In this document: positions 32,611 to 41,849 of the stretch, in pieces | How the letters are laid out: the number at the start of each line of letters is the position of its first letter | How positions within the stretch are numbered: the first letter of the stretch is position 1 | DNA from: Kitasatospora sp. NBC_00240 | GTDB taxonomy: Bacteria > Actinomycetota > Actinomycetes > Streptomycetales > Streptomycetaceae | DNA length: 64,000 bases | NCBI RefSeq assembly: GCF_026342405.1 | Contig: NZ_JAPEMU010000001.1 | Coordinates: forward strand, 4,898,001 to 4,962,000 | Reading direction: 5' to 3' | Position numbers and translations under genes: made by a program | The notes under the pieces: generated by a model | The model's input: the letters and a program-made list of their open reading frames with translations, nothing else | Told to the model about the DNA's origin: nothing | Databases searched by the model: none

Positions 32611-33501
32611 GTGGGAGTCCTGAAGAAGTTCGAACAGCGGCTCGAGGGTCTCGTGAACGGCACCTTCGCCAAGGTGTTCAAGTCCGAGGTCCAGCCTGTG
32701 GAGATCGCCGGCGCTCTTCAGCGCGAGTGCGACAACAACGCCACGATCTGGAACCGCGACCGCACCGTCGTCCCCAACGATTTCATCGTGGAGCTCAGTC
32801 CGCACGACCACGAGCGGCTCAGCCCCTACTCCGGGCAGCTCGGCCAGGAGCTGGCCGGCATGGTCCGCGAGTACGCCGAGGCCCAGCGGTACAGCTTCAT
32901 GGGTCCGCTCCAGGTCAACCTGGAGAAGGCGGACGATCTCGACACCGGCCTGTACCGGGTGCGCAGCCGCACGCTGGCCGCCGAGGAACCGCAGCAGCCG
33001 CACCAGCAGCCGCCGGCCCAGGGCGGGCAGCCGGGCTACGGCCGCCCGCCGGTGGCCGCCGCCCCCGGCGCACCGTGGCAGCAGCCCGGCGCGGCCCCGT
33101 ACGGTGCGCCCCAGCCGCCGGCCGCGCCCCCCGCGATGCCCCCGGGCCCGCCGGCGCACCAGCCGGCCCCGGGCGGCAACAACGTGCGGCCGTTCCCCGG
33201 CGCGGGCCACGGCGGTACCGCCGTCCGGCGCTGGATCGAGGTCAACGGGTCGCGTCACCAGATCACCGGGAACGCCTGCGTGCTCGGCCGCTCCACCGAG
33301 GCGGACGTGCGCATCGACGACCCCGGGGTGTCCCGCAAGCACGCCGAGATCCGCCCGGGCACCCCCTCGATGGTGCTCGACCTCGGGTCGACGAACGGCA
33401 TCGTGGTGGACGGACAGCACACCCAGCGCGCTACGCTCCGCGACGGCTCACGAATCGTCGTGGGTTCCACCACCATCGTCTACCGACAGGTCGAAGGGTA
33501 G
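32611..33501 (+). CDS. fhaA: FHA-domain protein FhaA (DUF3662 plus FHA)
   Basis: A 296-aa cytoplasmic adaptor. The N-terminal DUF3662 domain (about 1-120) starts GVLKKFEQRLEGLVNG and includes RDRTVVPNDFIVELSPHDHE. A Gln/Pro/Gly-rich linker follows. The C-terminal FHA domain (about 212-290) has VLGRSTEADVRIDD, VSRKHAEI and LGSTNG, the phosphothreonine-binding set. In mycobacteria FhaA links PknB phosphorylation to peptidoglycan precursor export. The GTG at 32611 has GGAAGGGGG in front. It opens the run fhaA-fhaB-phosphatase-rodA-pbpA-pknB. Confidence 0.93.
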   Translation: MGVLKKFEQRLEGLVNGTFAKVFKSEVQPVEIAGALQRECDNNATIWNRDRTVVPNDFIVELSPHDHERLSPYSGQLGQELAGMVREYAEAQRYSFMGPLQVNLEKADDLDTGLYRVRSRTLAAEEPQQPHQQPPAQGGQPGYGRPPVAAAPGAPWQQPGAAPYGAPQPPAAPPAMPPGPPAHQPAPGGNNVRPFPGAGHGGTAVRRWIEVNGSRHQITGNACVLGRSTEADVRIDDPGVSRKHAEIRPGTPSMVLDLGSTNGIVVDGQHTQRATLRDGSRIVVGSTTIVYRQVEG

Positions 33502-33514
33502 AAGCGGGCCACTT

Positions 33515-34060
33515 ATGTCAGAACTGACCCTGACGGTCATGCGGCTGGGCTTCCTCGCCGTGCTGTGGCTGTTCGTCATCGTCGCGGTCCAGGTGATCCG
33601 CAGCGACCTGTTCGGCACCAAGATCAACCCGCGCTCCTCCCGGCGGGCCGCCACCGCGCAGGCCGGCGCCGCGCCGCCCGGCCGTCCCGCCCAGGGCTCC
33701 GGTCCCGGCCAGGGGCAGGGCCAGAGCCAGCCGGCCGCCCCCGCCCAGCCCTCGCGGCGCCGGGGCGCACCGACCCAGCTGGTCGTGGTGCAGGGCTCGC
33801 TCGCCGGGACGACCGTGGCGCTGCAAGGGCAGACGATCACGCTCGGCCGCGCCCATGACTCGACGATCGTGCTGGACGACGACTACGCGTCCTCCCGGCA
33901 TGCCAGGATCTACCCGGATCAGACTGGGCAGTGGACGGTCGAGGATCTAGGCTCCACCAACGGCACCTATCTGGACCGGCAGCGCCTCACGACGCCCACC
34001 CCGCTCCAGCCCGGCGTGCCGATCCGTATCGGCCGGACCGTCATCGAACTGCGGAAGTAG
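33515..34060 (+). CDS. fhaB: Membrane-anchored FHA-domain protein FhaB
   Basis: A 181-aa protein with one N-terminal membrane span (about 9-27), a Gly/Gln/Pro-rich linker, and a C-terminal FHA domain (about 105-178: TLGRAHDSTIVLDDDYAS, SSRHARI, LGSTNGTYLD). The mycobacterial counterpart binds phosphorylated division and wall proteins at the septum. It lies 13 bp after fhaA, clearly in the same operon. The ribosome site is weak (GAAGCGGG). Confidence 0.93.
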   Translation: MSELTLTVMRLGFLAVLWLFVIVAVQVIRSDLFGTKINPRSSRRAATAQAGAAPPGRPAQGSGPGQGQGQSQPAAPAQPSRRRGAPTQLVVVQGSLAGTTVALQGQTITLGRAHDSTIVLDDDYASSRHARIYPDQTGQWTVEDLGSTNGTYLDRQRLTTPTPLQPGVPIRIGRTVIELRK

Positions 34061-34067
34061 CAAGCGC

Positions 34068-34357
34068 ATGAGGGACAACACCCCGTCCATGACCGGCCGG
34101 GACGGCAGCGGCAGCGCCGTCGCGGCCGTGCGCGCCGGTTCCCGTGGAATCCGCCGCAGCTCCGCCGACGCCCAGAGGGGGACACGGACCGCATGAGCGA
34201 GCGCAGCATCGGGGCTCACGCCTCCGGCCCGGCGGCCGGGGGGCAGCTCCCGGCCGGCCGGCCGGGGGAGCGGCACCACCGGGCCGACGGCCGGTGGGCA
34301 CCTGTGAGCTCCGCGCCCGGCGTGGACGTGGCCGAGCGAAGCGAGGCAGGGAAATGA
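34068..34357 (+). other. fhaB-phosphatase gap with two possible small overlapping ORFs
   Basis: This gap of about 290 bp contains an ATG-TGA frame of 42 codons (34068-34196). Its stop overlaps (ATGA) the ATG of a 54-codon frame (34193-34357), whose stop in turn overlaps (ATGA) the ATG of the phosphatase gene at 34354. Both frames have close to 90 percent G or C in third positions. The peptides are Arg/Gly-rich and match nothing I recognise; ribosome sites are modest. They may be real leader-like genes or chance, since GC-rich DNA gives high GC3 easily. Confidence 0.3.
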
Positions 34358-35943
34358 GCCTCGTGCTGCGCTTCGCCGCCGGCTCCCACAAGGGACTCAT
34401 CCGGGAGGGGAACGAGGACTCCGGCTACGCCGGACCGCGGCTGCTGGCCGTGGCCGACGGCATGGGCGGGGCGGCGGCCGGCGAGGTCGCCTCCTCGGAG
34501 GTCCTCGGCTCGATCGTCCGGCTGGACGAGGACGTGCCCGGCGCCGACCTGCTGACCCTGCTCGGCGACGCCGTCCAGGGCGCCAACGACCGCCTGCGCC
34601 AGATGGTGGAGGAGGACCCGCAGCTCGAAGGCATGGGCTGCACCCTCACCGCGATGCTCTGGACCGGCCAGCGGATGGGCATGGTGCACGTCGGCGACTC
34701 GCGCGCCTACCTGCTGCGCGACGGCTCGCTGACCCAGATCACCCAGGACCACACCTGGGTGCAGCGCCTGGTCGACGAGGGCCGGATCACGCCGGAGGAG
34801 GCCGAGACCCACCCGCAGCGCTCGCTGCTGATGCGGGCGCTGGACGGCCGCGGCCAGGTCGAGCCCGACCTGTCGATCCGCGAGGTCCGGGCCGGCGACC
34901 GCTACCTGATCTGCTCCGACGGCCTGTCGGGCCCGGTCAGCCACCAGACGCTGGAGGAGACGCTCGGGAGCTTCTACTCCCCCGAGCAGACCGTCCAGGA
35001 GCTGATCCAGCTCGCCCTGCGCGGCGGCGGTCCCGACAACATCACCTGCATCGTGGCGGACGTCATCGACGTCGGCGCCACCGACACCCTCAGCGGCCTG
35101 CGCGGCGACGTCCCGGTGGTGGTCGGCGCGGTCGCCGAGACCCCGCCGGCCTCGGCCGCCGACCAGACGATCCTGAACACCCCGGCAGGGCGCGCGGCCG
35201 GCCTCGGCCGCCCCCCGCAGGGCGCCTTCGGCCCGGCCGAGGGCTACGAGGGCGGCTACGGCGCCGCACCGGGCGGCTTCGGTCCCGCCGAGGGCTACGA
35301 GGGCGGCTACGGCGCGTACGGCGCCGAGCAGCCCGGGTACGCCGACGAGGACGAGGACGGACCGGCCCGCAAGGGCAGGTGGGCGAAGCGCTCGGTGATC
35401 GGCCTGGTCACGCTCGGGCTGCTGGCCGGTGCCGGATACTTCGGCTGGCGCTGGACCCAGGACCAGTACTACGTCGGCGTGGACGGCGACCACGTCGCGG
35501 TCTACCAGGGCATCAACCAGAACCTGGCCGGGCTGAGCCTGTCCTCGGTGCACCAGACCTTCGGCGACGTCCAGGTGAAGTTCCTGCCGCCGGACCAGCG
35601 CACCCACGTCACCAACACGATCGCCGCCGTCAGCCTGGGCGACGCGAACGACAAGGTGAAGCAGCTCCAGGAGCAGGCCACGGTCTGCCGCAAGGTCTCC
35701 GAGGGCGCCAGGCCCGCGCAGGGCACCCCCGCCGAGCCGCCCGCCGCCGCACCCACGGCCACGCCGAGCAGCTCGCCGAGCGCCTCGCTGAACCACCCCG
35801 CGAGCCCCACCCCGGCGGTCGCGGCGGCCTCGCCCACGGCCACGGCGACGACCACGGCGGCGCCGGCGGTCTCGCCGCAGGGCGAGGTGCCGACCCTGAC
35901 CGAGGAGGAGCAGAAGAAGGCCGCCTCCTGCCCGACGCCGTGA
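34354..35943 (+). CDS. Membrane-bound PP2C Ser/Thr phosphatase (PstP type)
   Basis: A 529-aa phosphatase. The PP2C domain (about 1-240) keeps the metal aspartates in GNEDSGYAG, VADGMGGAAAGE, GDSRAYLLRDG, ICSDGLSG and GGPDNIT. A Gly/Tyr-rich linker with two copies of a 15-residue unit (GPAEGYEGGYG core) follows. One membrane span lies near 350-368, then an extracellular Thr/Pro/Ala-rich tail. It reverses PknB phosphorylation in the same operon. The ATG at 34354 has AGGCAGGGAA in front; the frame stays open further upstream, without a better start. Confidence 0.92.
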   Translation: MSLVLRFAAGSHKGLIREGNEDSGYAGPRLLAVADGMGGAAAGEVASSEVLGSIVRLDEDVPGADLLTLLGDAVQGANDRLRQMVEEDPQLEGMGCTLTAMLWTGQRMGMVHVGDSRAYLLRDGSLTQITQDHTWVQRLVDEGRITPEEAETHPQRSLLMRALDGRGQVEPDLSIREVRAGDRYLICSDGLSGPVSHQTLEETLGSFYSPEQTVQELIQLALRGGGPDNITCIVADVIDVGATDTLSGLRGDVPVVVGAVAETPPASAADQTILNTPAGRAAGLGRPPQGAFGPAEGYEGGYGAAPGGFGPAEGYEGGYGAYGAEQPGYADEDEDGPARKGRWAKRSVIGLVTLGLLAGAGYFGWRWTQDQYYVGVDGDHVAVYQGINQNLAGLSLSSVHQTFGDVQVKFLPPDQRTHVTNTIAAVSLGDANDKVKQLQEQATVCRKVSEGARPAQGTPAEPPAAAPTATPSSSPSASLNHPASPTPAVAAASPTATATTTAAPAVSPQGEVPTLTEEEQKKAASCPTP

Positions 35944-36064
35944 CGGCGGGCAGTCCCGGGACGCCCGGCCCCGCACCGGCGGCCGGGCGCCGCAGACAGC
36001 ACCAACCGAGCAGTACCGGCTCCGCCGTACGCGGGCCCGCCAGCCGTCGGGGAGCGGCCACCAC

Positions 36065-37540
36065 GTGAGCACCTATGACCTGAGCAGCGGTCCGAACAGC
36101 CAGTCCGGCGACCGTCCGCCGGCCCCCGGCGCACCGGCCGGCGGCGGCGCCGCCCAGAGCGGTGCCCGGCGCCGGCGCGGCAACATCACCATCACCCCGC
36201 AGGGCACCCCGAACCGGCGCAACACCGAGCTGGCGCTGCTGGCCTTCGCGGTGCTGCTGCCCGTCCTCGCGTACGCCAACGTGGGCCTGGCGATCGACGG
36301 CAGCCTGCCGGCCGGCATGCTCGGCTACGGCCTGGGCATGGGCGCGCTGGCCCTGGTCGCGCACCTGGTGATGCGCCGCTGGGCGCCGTACGCCGACCCG
36401 CTGCTGCTGCCGCTGGCCACGCTGCTCAACGGGCTCGGCGTGGTGATGATCTGGCGGCTGGACAAGGCCGGGAAGCTGCTGGCCAAGAACTACCCGGCGG
36501 CGGCCAACCAGCTGATGTGGTCGGCGCTCGGCATCGCCTTCTTCATCGTGGTGATGGTGTTCCTGAAGGACCACCGGGTGCTGCAGCGCTACACCTACAT
36601 CTCGATGGCGGTGGCCCTGGTGCTGCTGGCCGCGCCCGCGTTCTTCCCGTCCAGGGACGCCGACTTCGGCGCGAAGATCTGGATCCACCTCGGCCCGCTG
36701 TCGTTCCAGCCGGGCGAGTTCGCCAAGATCATCCTGACCGTCTTCTTCGCCGGCTACCTGATGGTCAAGCGGGACGCCCTGGCACTGGCCAGCCGGCGCT
36801 TCATGGGGCTGTACCTGCCGCGCGGCCGCGACCTCGGCCCGATCATCGCGATCTGGCTGGTCAGCCTGCTGATCCTGATCTTCGAGAACGACCTCGGCTC
36901 GTCCTTCCTGTTCTTCGGGCTCTTCGTGGTGATGCTGTACGTCGCCACCGAGCGCACCAGCTGGATCATCTTCGGCCTGCTGATGTCCGTCGGCGGGGCC
37001 GTCGTGGTGGGCTCCACCGCGAGCCACGTGAAGACCCGCATCGACGCCTGGCTCGACCCGATGGCGGCCTTCTCCGGCAAGGGCGGCAGCGACCAGATCG
37101 GCCAGTCCCTGATGGCGATGGGCTCGGGCGGGGTCACCGGCTCGGGCCTCGGCCAGGGCCGGTCCTGGCTGATCGGCTTCGCCGCGAAGAGCGACTTCAT
37201 CATCGGCTCCTTCGGCGAGGAGCTCGGGCTCACCGGCCTGATGGCGATCTTCATGGTCTACGCCCTGATCGTGCAGCGCGGCCTGCGCACCGCGATCGCC
37301 GCCCGCGACCCGTTCGGCAAGCTGTTCGCCGTCGGGCTGTCCTCGGCGCTCGCGCTGCAGGTCTTCGTGGTGGCCGGCGGTGTCACCGGGCTGATCCCGC
37401 TGACCGGTATGACCATGCCGTTCATGGCCCAGGGCGGTTCGTCCGTGGTGGCCAACTGGGCGCTGATCGCCATCCTGCTGAAGATCAGCGACAGTGCCCG
37501 CCGTCCCGGGGTGGAACCGGCCCCGGCCAGCGAAACGTGA
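36065..37540 (+). CDS. rodA: SEDS-family peptidoglycan polymerase RodA/FtsW
   Basis: A 491-aa protein with a 45-residue cytoplasmic N-terminus and about 12 membrane spans. SEDS hallmarks are present: GPLSFQPGEFAKI, ENDLGSSFLFFGLFVVMLYV, SGLGQGRSWLIGFAAKSDFI, and PLTGMTMPFMAQGGSSVVANW near the end. With PbpA, encoded 77 bp downstream, it forms the glycosyltransferase-transpeptidase pair for polar growth or sporulation wall synthesis. The start is a GTG with GGGGAG about 12 bases upstream. Confidence 0.93.
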   Translation: MSTYDLSSGPNSQSGDRPPAPGAPAGGGAAQSGARRRRGNITITPQGTPNRRNTELALLAFAVLLPVLAYANVGLAIDGSLPAGMLGYGLGMGALALVAHLVMRRWAPYADPLLLPLATLLNGLGVVMIWRLDKAGKLLAKNYPAAANQLMWSALGIAFFIVVMVFLKDHRVLQRYTYISMAVALVLLAAPAFFPSRDADFGAKIWIHLGPLSFQPGEFAKIILTVFFAGYLMVKRDALALASRRFMGLYLPRGRDLGPIIAIWLVSLLILIFENDLGSSFLFFGLFVVMLYVATERTSWIIFGLLMSVGGAVVVGSTASHVKTRIDAWLDPMAAFSGKGGSDQIGQSLMAMGSGGVTGSGLGQGRSWLIGFAAKSDFIIGSFGEELGLTGLMAIFMVYALIVQRGLRTAIAARDPFGKLFAVGLSSALALQVFVVAGGVTGLIPLTGMTMPFMAQGGSSVVANWALIAILLKISDSARRPGVEPAPASET

Positions 37541-37617
37541 TGACCAGTGCGACTGACTGACCAGCCGGCCCGCCGGCGACCCGATGCCGCGACCGGAACG
37601 AGGAGGGGACCCGTCTC

Positions 37618-39075
37618 ATGAACAAGCCCATTCGCCGGGTCTCGATCTTCTGCCTCGTGCTGATCCTGGCCCTGATGGTGCGCACCAACTGGGTGCAGGG
37701 GGTGCAGGCCGACAGCCTCGCCTCCAACACCCACAACGACCGCAACAAGTACGACCGGTACGCCTATCCGCGCGGCAACATCATCGTCGACGGCGAGCGC
37801 GTCACCAGCTCCGACTTCGTGGACGGCCTGCGCTACAAGTACAAGCGCTCCTGGGTGAACGGCCCGCTCTACGCCCCGGTCACCGGGTACTCCTCGCAGT
37901 CCTTCGGCAGCAGCCAGCTGGAGTCCCTGGAGGACGGCTTCCTGGCCGGCACCGACGACCGGCTGTTCTTCCGGAACACCCTCGACATGCTGACCGGCAA
38001 GGAGAAGCAGGGCGGCGACGTGGTCACCACGATCAACGCCAAGGCCCAGAAGGCCGCCTTCGAGGGCCTCGGCAACAAGAAGGGCGCGGTCGTCGCCCTC
38101 GACCCGGCCACCGGCGCCATCCTCGCGCTGGTCTCCACCCCCTCCTACGACCCCGGCACCTTCGCCGGCGGCGGCGACGCGGACACCAAGGCCTGGACCG
38201 ACCTCAACGCCGACGCCAACAAGCCGATGCTCAACCGGGCGCTGCGCGAGACCTATCCGCCCGGCTCCACCTTCAAGCTGGTGACCGCGGCCGCCGCGTT
38301 CGAGAACAACGTCTTCCAGAACATCGACGACAAGACCGAGACCCCGGACCCGTACACGCTGCCCGGGACCACCACCGAGCTGAAGAACGAGAGCGCCAAC
38401 GAGCCCTGCGAGGGCGCCACGCTCAAGGTCGGCATGGACTTCTCCTGCAACACCGTCTACGGCAAGATCGGCGCCGACCTCGGCCGCGACAAGATGCGCG
38501 AGCAGGCCGAGAAGTTCGGCTTCAACACCACCGTGGACACCCCGATCCGGGCCGTGCAGAGCTTCTACCCGAAGGGCTCCAGCCCGGACGGCACGGCCCT
38601 GGACGCGATCGGCCAGCACGACACCCGGGCCACCCCGCTGCAGATGGCCATGGTCGCCTCCGCCATCGCCAACAACGGCTCGCTGATGCAGCCGTACCTG
38701 GTCGCGCAGGAGCGCTCGGCCAACCTGACCACCATCTCCCAGCACAGCGCCAAGCAGCTCGGCCAGGCGATCAGCCCGGCCACCGCGCAGAAGCTGCAGG
38801 ACATGATGGTCAGCGTGGTGCAGAACGGCACCGGCAAGAACGCCCAGATCCCCGGCACCACCGTCGGCGGCAAGACCGGCACCGCCCAGCACGGCGAGGG
38901 CAACAACGGCCTGCCGTTCGCCTGGTTCGTCTCCTACGCCAAGGGCGCCGACAACAAGTCGGTGGCGGTCGCCGTGGTCGTCGAGGACGGTTCCAACAAC
39001 CGCGACGGGATCAGCGGCGGGCGCCTCGCCGCCCCGATCGCCAAGGCTGTGATGCAGGCCACGCTCACCAAGTGA
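37618..39075 (+). CDS. pbpA: Class B penicillin-binding protein PbpA
   Basis: A 485-aa transpeptidase. One N-terminal membrane span (about 10-27) precedes the dimerisation and transpeptidase domains. The catalytic triad is complete: STFK near residue 217, SCN near 277 and KTGT near 420. It cross-links glycan made by its SEDS partner RodA. The ATG follows GAGGAGGGG. It is the last gene before pknB, from which it is separated by a 261-bp gap with palindromes, so pknB may also have its own promoter. Confidence 0.94.
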   Translation: MNKPIRRVSIFCLVLILALMVRTNWVQGVQADSLASNTHNDRNKYDRYAYPRGNIIVDGERVTSSDFVDGLRYKYKRSWVNGPLYAPVTGYSSQSFGSSQLESLEDGFLAGTDDRLFFRNTLDMLTGKEKQGGDVVTTINAKAQKAAFEGLGNKKGAVVALDPATGAILALVSTPSYDPGTFAGGGDADTKAWTDLNADANKPMLNRALRETYPPGSTFKLVTAAAAFENNVFQNIDDKTETPDPYTLPGTTTELKNESANEPCEGATLKVGMDFSCNTVYGKIGADLGRDKMREQAEKFGFNTTVDTPIRAVQSFYPKGSSPDGTALDAIGQHDTRATPLQMAMVASAIANNGSLMQPYLVAQERSANLTTISQHSAKQLGQAISPATAQKLQDMMVSVVQNGTGKNAQIPGTTVGGKTGTAQHGEGNNGLPFAWFVSYAKGADNKSVAVAVVVEDGSNNRDGISGGRLAAPIAKAVMQATLTK

Positions 39076-39084
39076 CCCGACCCC

Positions 39085-39143
39085 TCCCGAGTGCGTGGAT
39101 TGTCACAATCGGGAGCCCTCTTCCGATACCGGTCTGGTATCGG
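39085..39143. promoter_or_regulatory. Palindrome cluster in the pbpA-pknB gap
   Basis: Three inverted repeats lie in 60 bases. CTCCCGA/TCGGGAG (39085-39115) encloses GATTGTCACAATC (39098-39110, a perfect 6-1-6 dyad). CCGATACC/GGTATCGG (39123-39143) has a five-base loop. The outer ones could terminate pbpA transcripts; the inner TTGTCACAA dyad looks like a protein site. Confidence 0.45.
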
Positions 39144-39336
39144 CCTCCGGCCGACTCCGGTTGTGCCGGGCGGGACCGGTAGCGTATCCGCAAGCAGCGG
39201 GTGTGCCCGTTGCCCGCCTGCGGGACGCCGTGGGGTCCGTGTCACAGAACCACCGTGGCCCGGACGGCGTCACACAGAGCGTGCGGGGACACCTACGTCA
39301 CATCCTCACCGGCCGGTGAGGGAGAGGGTCGGAACT

Positions 39337-41442
39337 ATGGAAGAGCCTCGTCGCCTAGGCGGCAGGTACGAGCTCGGCGGCGTCCTCGGACGCGGCGGCA
39401 TGGCCGAGGTGTACCTCGCCCATGACTCCAGGCTCGGCCGCTCCGTCGCAGTGAAGACGCTCCGGGCCGACATGGCCCGGGATCCGTCGTTCCAGGCCCG
39501 GTTCCGCCGCGAGGCACAGTCCGCGGCGTCGCTGAACCACCCCGCCATCGTCGCCGTGTACGACACCGGCGAGGACTACATCGACAACATCTCCATCCCG
39601 TACATCGTGATGGAGTACGTCGAGGGCTCCACCCTGCGCGAGCTGCTGCACTCCGGCCGCCGGCTGCTGCCCGAGCGCGCGCTCGAGATGACCATCGGCA
39701 TCCTGCAGGCCCTGGAGTACTCCCACCGGGCCGGCATCGTGCACCGCGACATCAAGCCCGCCAACGTGATGCTCACCCGGCAGGGCAACGTCAAGGTCAT
39801 GGACTTCGGCATCGCCCGTGCGATGGGCGACGCCGGCATGACGATGACCCAGACCTCGGCCGTCATCGGCACCGCCCAGTACCTCTCCCCCGAGCAGGCC
39901 AAGGGTGAGCAGGTCGACGCGCGCTCCGACATCTACTCCACCGGCTGCCTGCTGTACGAGCTGCTCGCCGTGCGCCCGCCGTTCGTCGGCGACTCGCCGG
40001 TCGCGGTGGCGTACCAGCACGTCCGCGAGGAGGCCCAGCCGCCGTCGGTGTACGACCCGGAGCTGCGCCCCGAGATCGACGCGATCGTGCTGAAGGCGCT
40101 CACCAAGGACCGCGACTACCGCTACCAGTCCGCCGACGAGATGCGCGACGACATCGAGCGCTTCCTCGACGGCCTGCCGGTGGCGGCGGCCCAGCAGGCC
40201 GCGTACGGCATGGGCGCGGCCGGCGGGTACGGCTACGACCAGAACGGCCAGTACGCCCAGCACGACCCGTACGGCCAGACCAACATGCTCCCGCAGCAGC
40301 CCGGTGGCGGCCCCACCACGGTGCTGCCCCAGGTCGGCTCCCCGCAGCAGGGCTACGGCCCGCAGGGCGGCTACCAGGACGACGGCGGCTACCAGGGCCC
40401 CGGCGGCGGCAACGACGGCTACGACGACGGCTACGGCCGGGCCTCCCGGCGGGGCGAGCAGCCGCCGAAGAAGAGCAACACCTCCTGGATCGTGCTGGCC
40501 GTCGCGGCCGTGCTGGTCCTGGTCGGTACGTTCTTCGTCGCCCAGGCGATGTTCGGCGGCGGCACGAAGGACGCCGCCAAGATCGCCGCGCCCAGCCTGG
40601 TCGGCAAGAGCCTGGCCGAGGCCAAGACGGCCGCCCAGGCCGCCGGCGGCAAGCTGGTGGTCACCGAGGGCGAGCCGGTGGCCTGCCCCGACACCAAGAT
40701 CCAGAAGTCCCAGGTCTGCAACCAGGACCCGGTGTCCGGCACCCAGATCGCGGAGACCGGCACCATCACGGTCCGGCTGTCCTCCGGGCCGGCCAAGGCC
40801 ACCGTGCCCGGCGTGGTCGGCAAGGCCAAGGACGTGGCGACCAAGGCCCTGCAGGACGCCGGCTTCGCCAACGTCACCACCGAGTACAAGAACGACGACA
40901 CCGCCCCGCTCGACCAGGTGACCGCCCAGGACCCGCCGGCCAACGGCGCCGCCGACCCGTCGGCGCCCGTCAAGCTGACGATCTCCCAGGGCAAGTCCAA
41001 GGTCGACGTCCCCGGTGTGGTGGGCCAGCCGGTGGCGACCGCCACCCAGGCCCTGCAGGACGCCGGCTTCCAGGTCGACTCCAGCAAGACCGTACCGGCC
41101 CCGGACCCCAGCAAGAACGGCCTGGTCGCCTCGCAGACCCCGGCCCCCAACAGCAAGGCCGCCGCCGGGACGAAGATCGTCCTGACGGTCTACAAGACCC
41201 CGGACAAGATCCCGGTGCCGGGCGACCTGCAGGGCAAGACCGTCAAGGACGCGATGGCCCAGCTGAAGTCCGCCGGCCTGCAGTGGACCTTCGCCGGCGC
41301 GGGCGGTGACAACGACAACATCGTCGTCCGCTACAGCCCGGGCGCCAACGAGCTGGTCGACCCGAACACCCCGATCCAGCTGCAGACGATGCCCGGCCCC
41401 AAAGGGAACGACTCCGGGCCACCGTCCCCGAACCGGCCGTAA
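39337..41442 (+). CDS. pknB: Ser/Thr protein kinase PknB with PASTA repeats
   Basis: A 701-aa receptor kinase. The kinase domain (about 8-270) has the Gly loop GVLGRGGMAEVYLA, VAVKTLR, HRDIKPANVML, MDFGIAR and the activation loop with TQTSAVIGTAQYLSPEQ. A Gly/Tyr/Gln-rich juxtamembrane region, one membrane span (about 382-405) and four PASTA units (about 412-690) follow. The extracellular part senses muropeptides or lipid II and controls growth and division through FhaA, FhaB and CrgA-type partners. Only this one kinase is present; mycobacteria carry pknA beside it. The ATG follows GGAGAGGG. Confidence 0.94.
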   Translation: MEEPRRLGGRYELGGVLGRGGMAEVYLAHDSRLGRSVAVKTLRADMARDPSFQARFRREAQSAASLNHPAIVAVYDTGEDYIDNISIPYIVMEYVEGSTLRELLHSGRRLLPERALEMTIGILQALEYSHRAGIVHRDIKPANVMLTRQGNVKVMDFGIARAMGDAGMTMTQTSAVIGTAQYLSPEQAKGEQVDARSDIYSTGCLLYELLAVRPPFVGDSPVAVAYQHVREEAQPPSVYDPELRPEIDAIVLKALTKDRDYRYQSADEMRDDIERFLDGLPVAAAQQAAYGMGAAGGYGYDQNGQYAQHDPYGQTNMLPQQPGGGPTTVLPQVGSPQQGYGPQGGYQDDGGYQGPGGGNDGYDDGYGRASRRGEQPPKKSNTSWIVLAVAAVLVLVGTFFVAQAMFGGGTKDAAKIAAPSLVGKSLAEAKTAAQAAGGKLVVTEGEPVACPDTKIQKSQVCNQDPVSGTQIAETGTITVRLSSGPAKATVPGVVGKAKDVATKALQDAGFANVTTEYKNDDTAPLDQVTAQDPPANGAADPSAPVKLTISQGKSKVDVPGVVGQPVATATQALQDAGFQVDSSKTVPAPDPSKNGLVASQTPAPNSKAAAGTKIVLTVYKTPDKIPVPGDLQGKTVKDAMAQLKSAGLQWTFAGAGGDNDNIVVRYSPGANELVDPNTPIQLQTMPGPKGNDSGPPSPNRP

Positions 41443-41849
41443 CGGCTGAGCCGTCGTACCCGTGATCGACCGAGCGGCCCGGCCGCTCACCGCAGGACAG
41501 CTGCCCGGAGGGGCCGCCGACGCCACCGGGCGCCGGCGGCCCCTCCGGCGTTCCGGCGCCCGTGCGGCGGTCCGGGCGCACGACGGCGGGCGAGCACGGC
41601 AGGGGAAACGGCAGGGCAGCACCGGGAGTGATCGGCAACGGTGTGATCGGCGCGGGGGAGGGCGACCCCGGGACGGCAGCGGGCCGGTGACGGTCGGTCG
41701 GGTCCGCCCGGCCGCCCGGACGACCGTCTGCGGCCCGCGAAGGGCCACCCCGGCCCCGCAGGCCCCTCGGCGTCGCCCGGGCCCGCAGAGCGCCCTCCAG
41801 CGGCCCGGCGACGGACGCGGAGGGCCGCGGCCGGACCGCCGGGCCGGCC
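41443..41849. other. 407-bp gap between convergent pknB and sortase genes
   Basis: It contains the long terminator at 41505-41548, a short palindrome GAGCGGCC/GGCCGCTC at 41472-41488, and GC-rich sequence with no supported gene. Confidence 0.6.
41505..41548. terminator. Bidirectional terminator after pknB
   Basis: CCGGAGGGGCCGCCG (41505-41519) pairs perfectly with CGGCGGCCCCTCCGG (41534-41548), a 15-bp stem with a 14-base loop, between two convergent transcription units. Confidence 0.8.
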
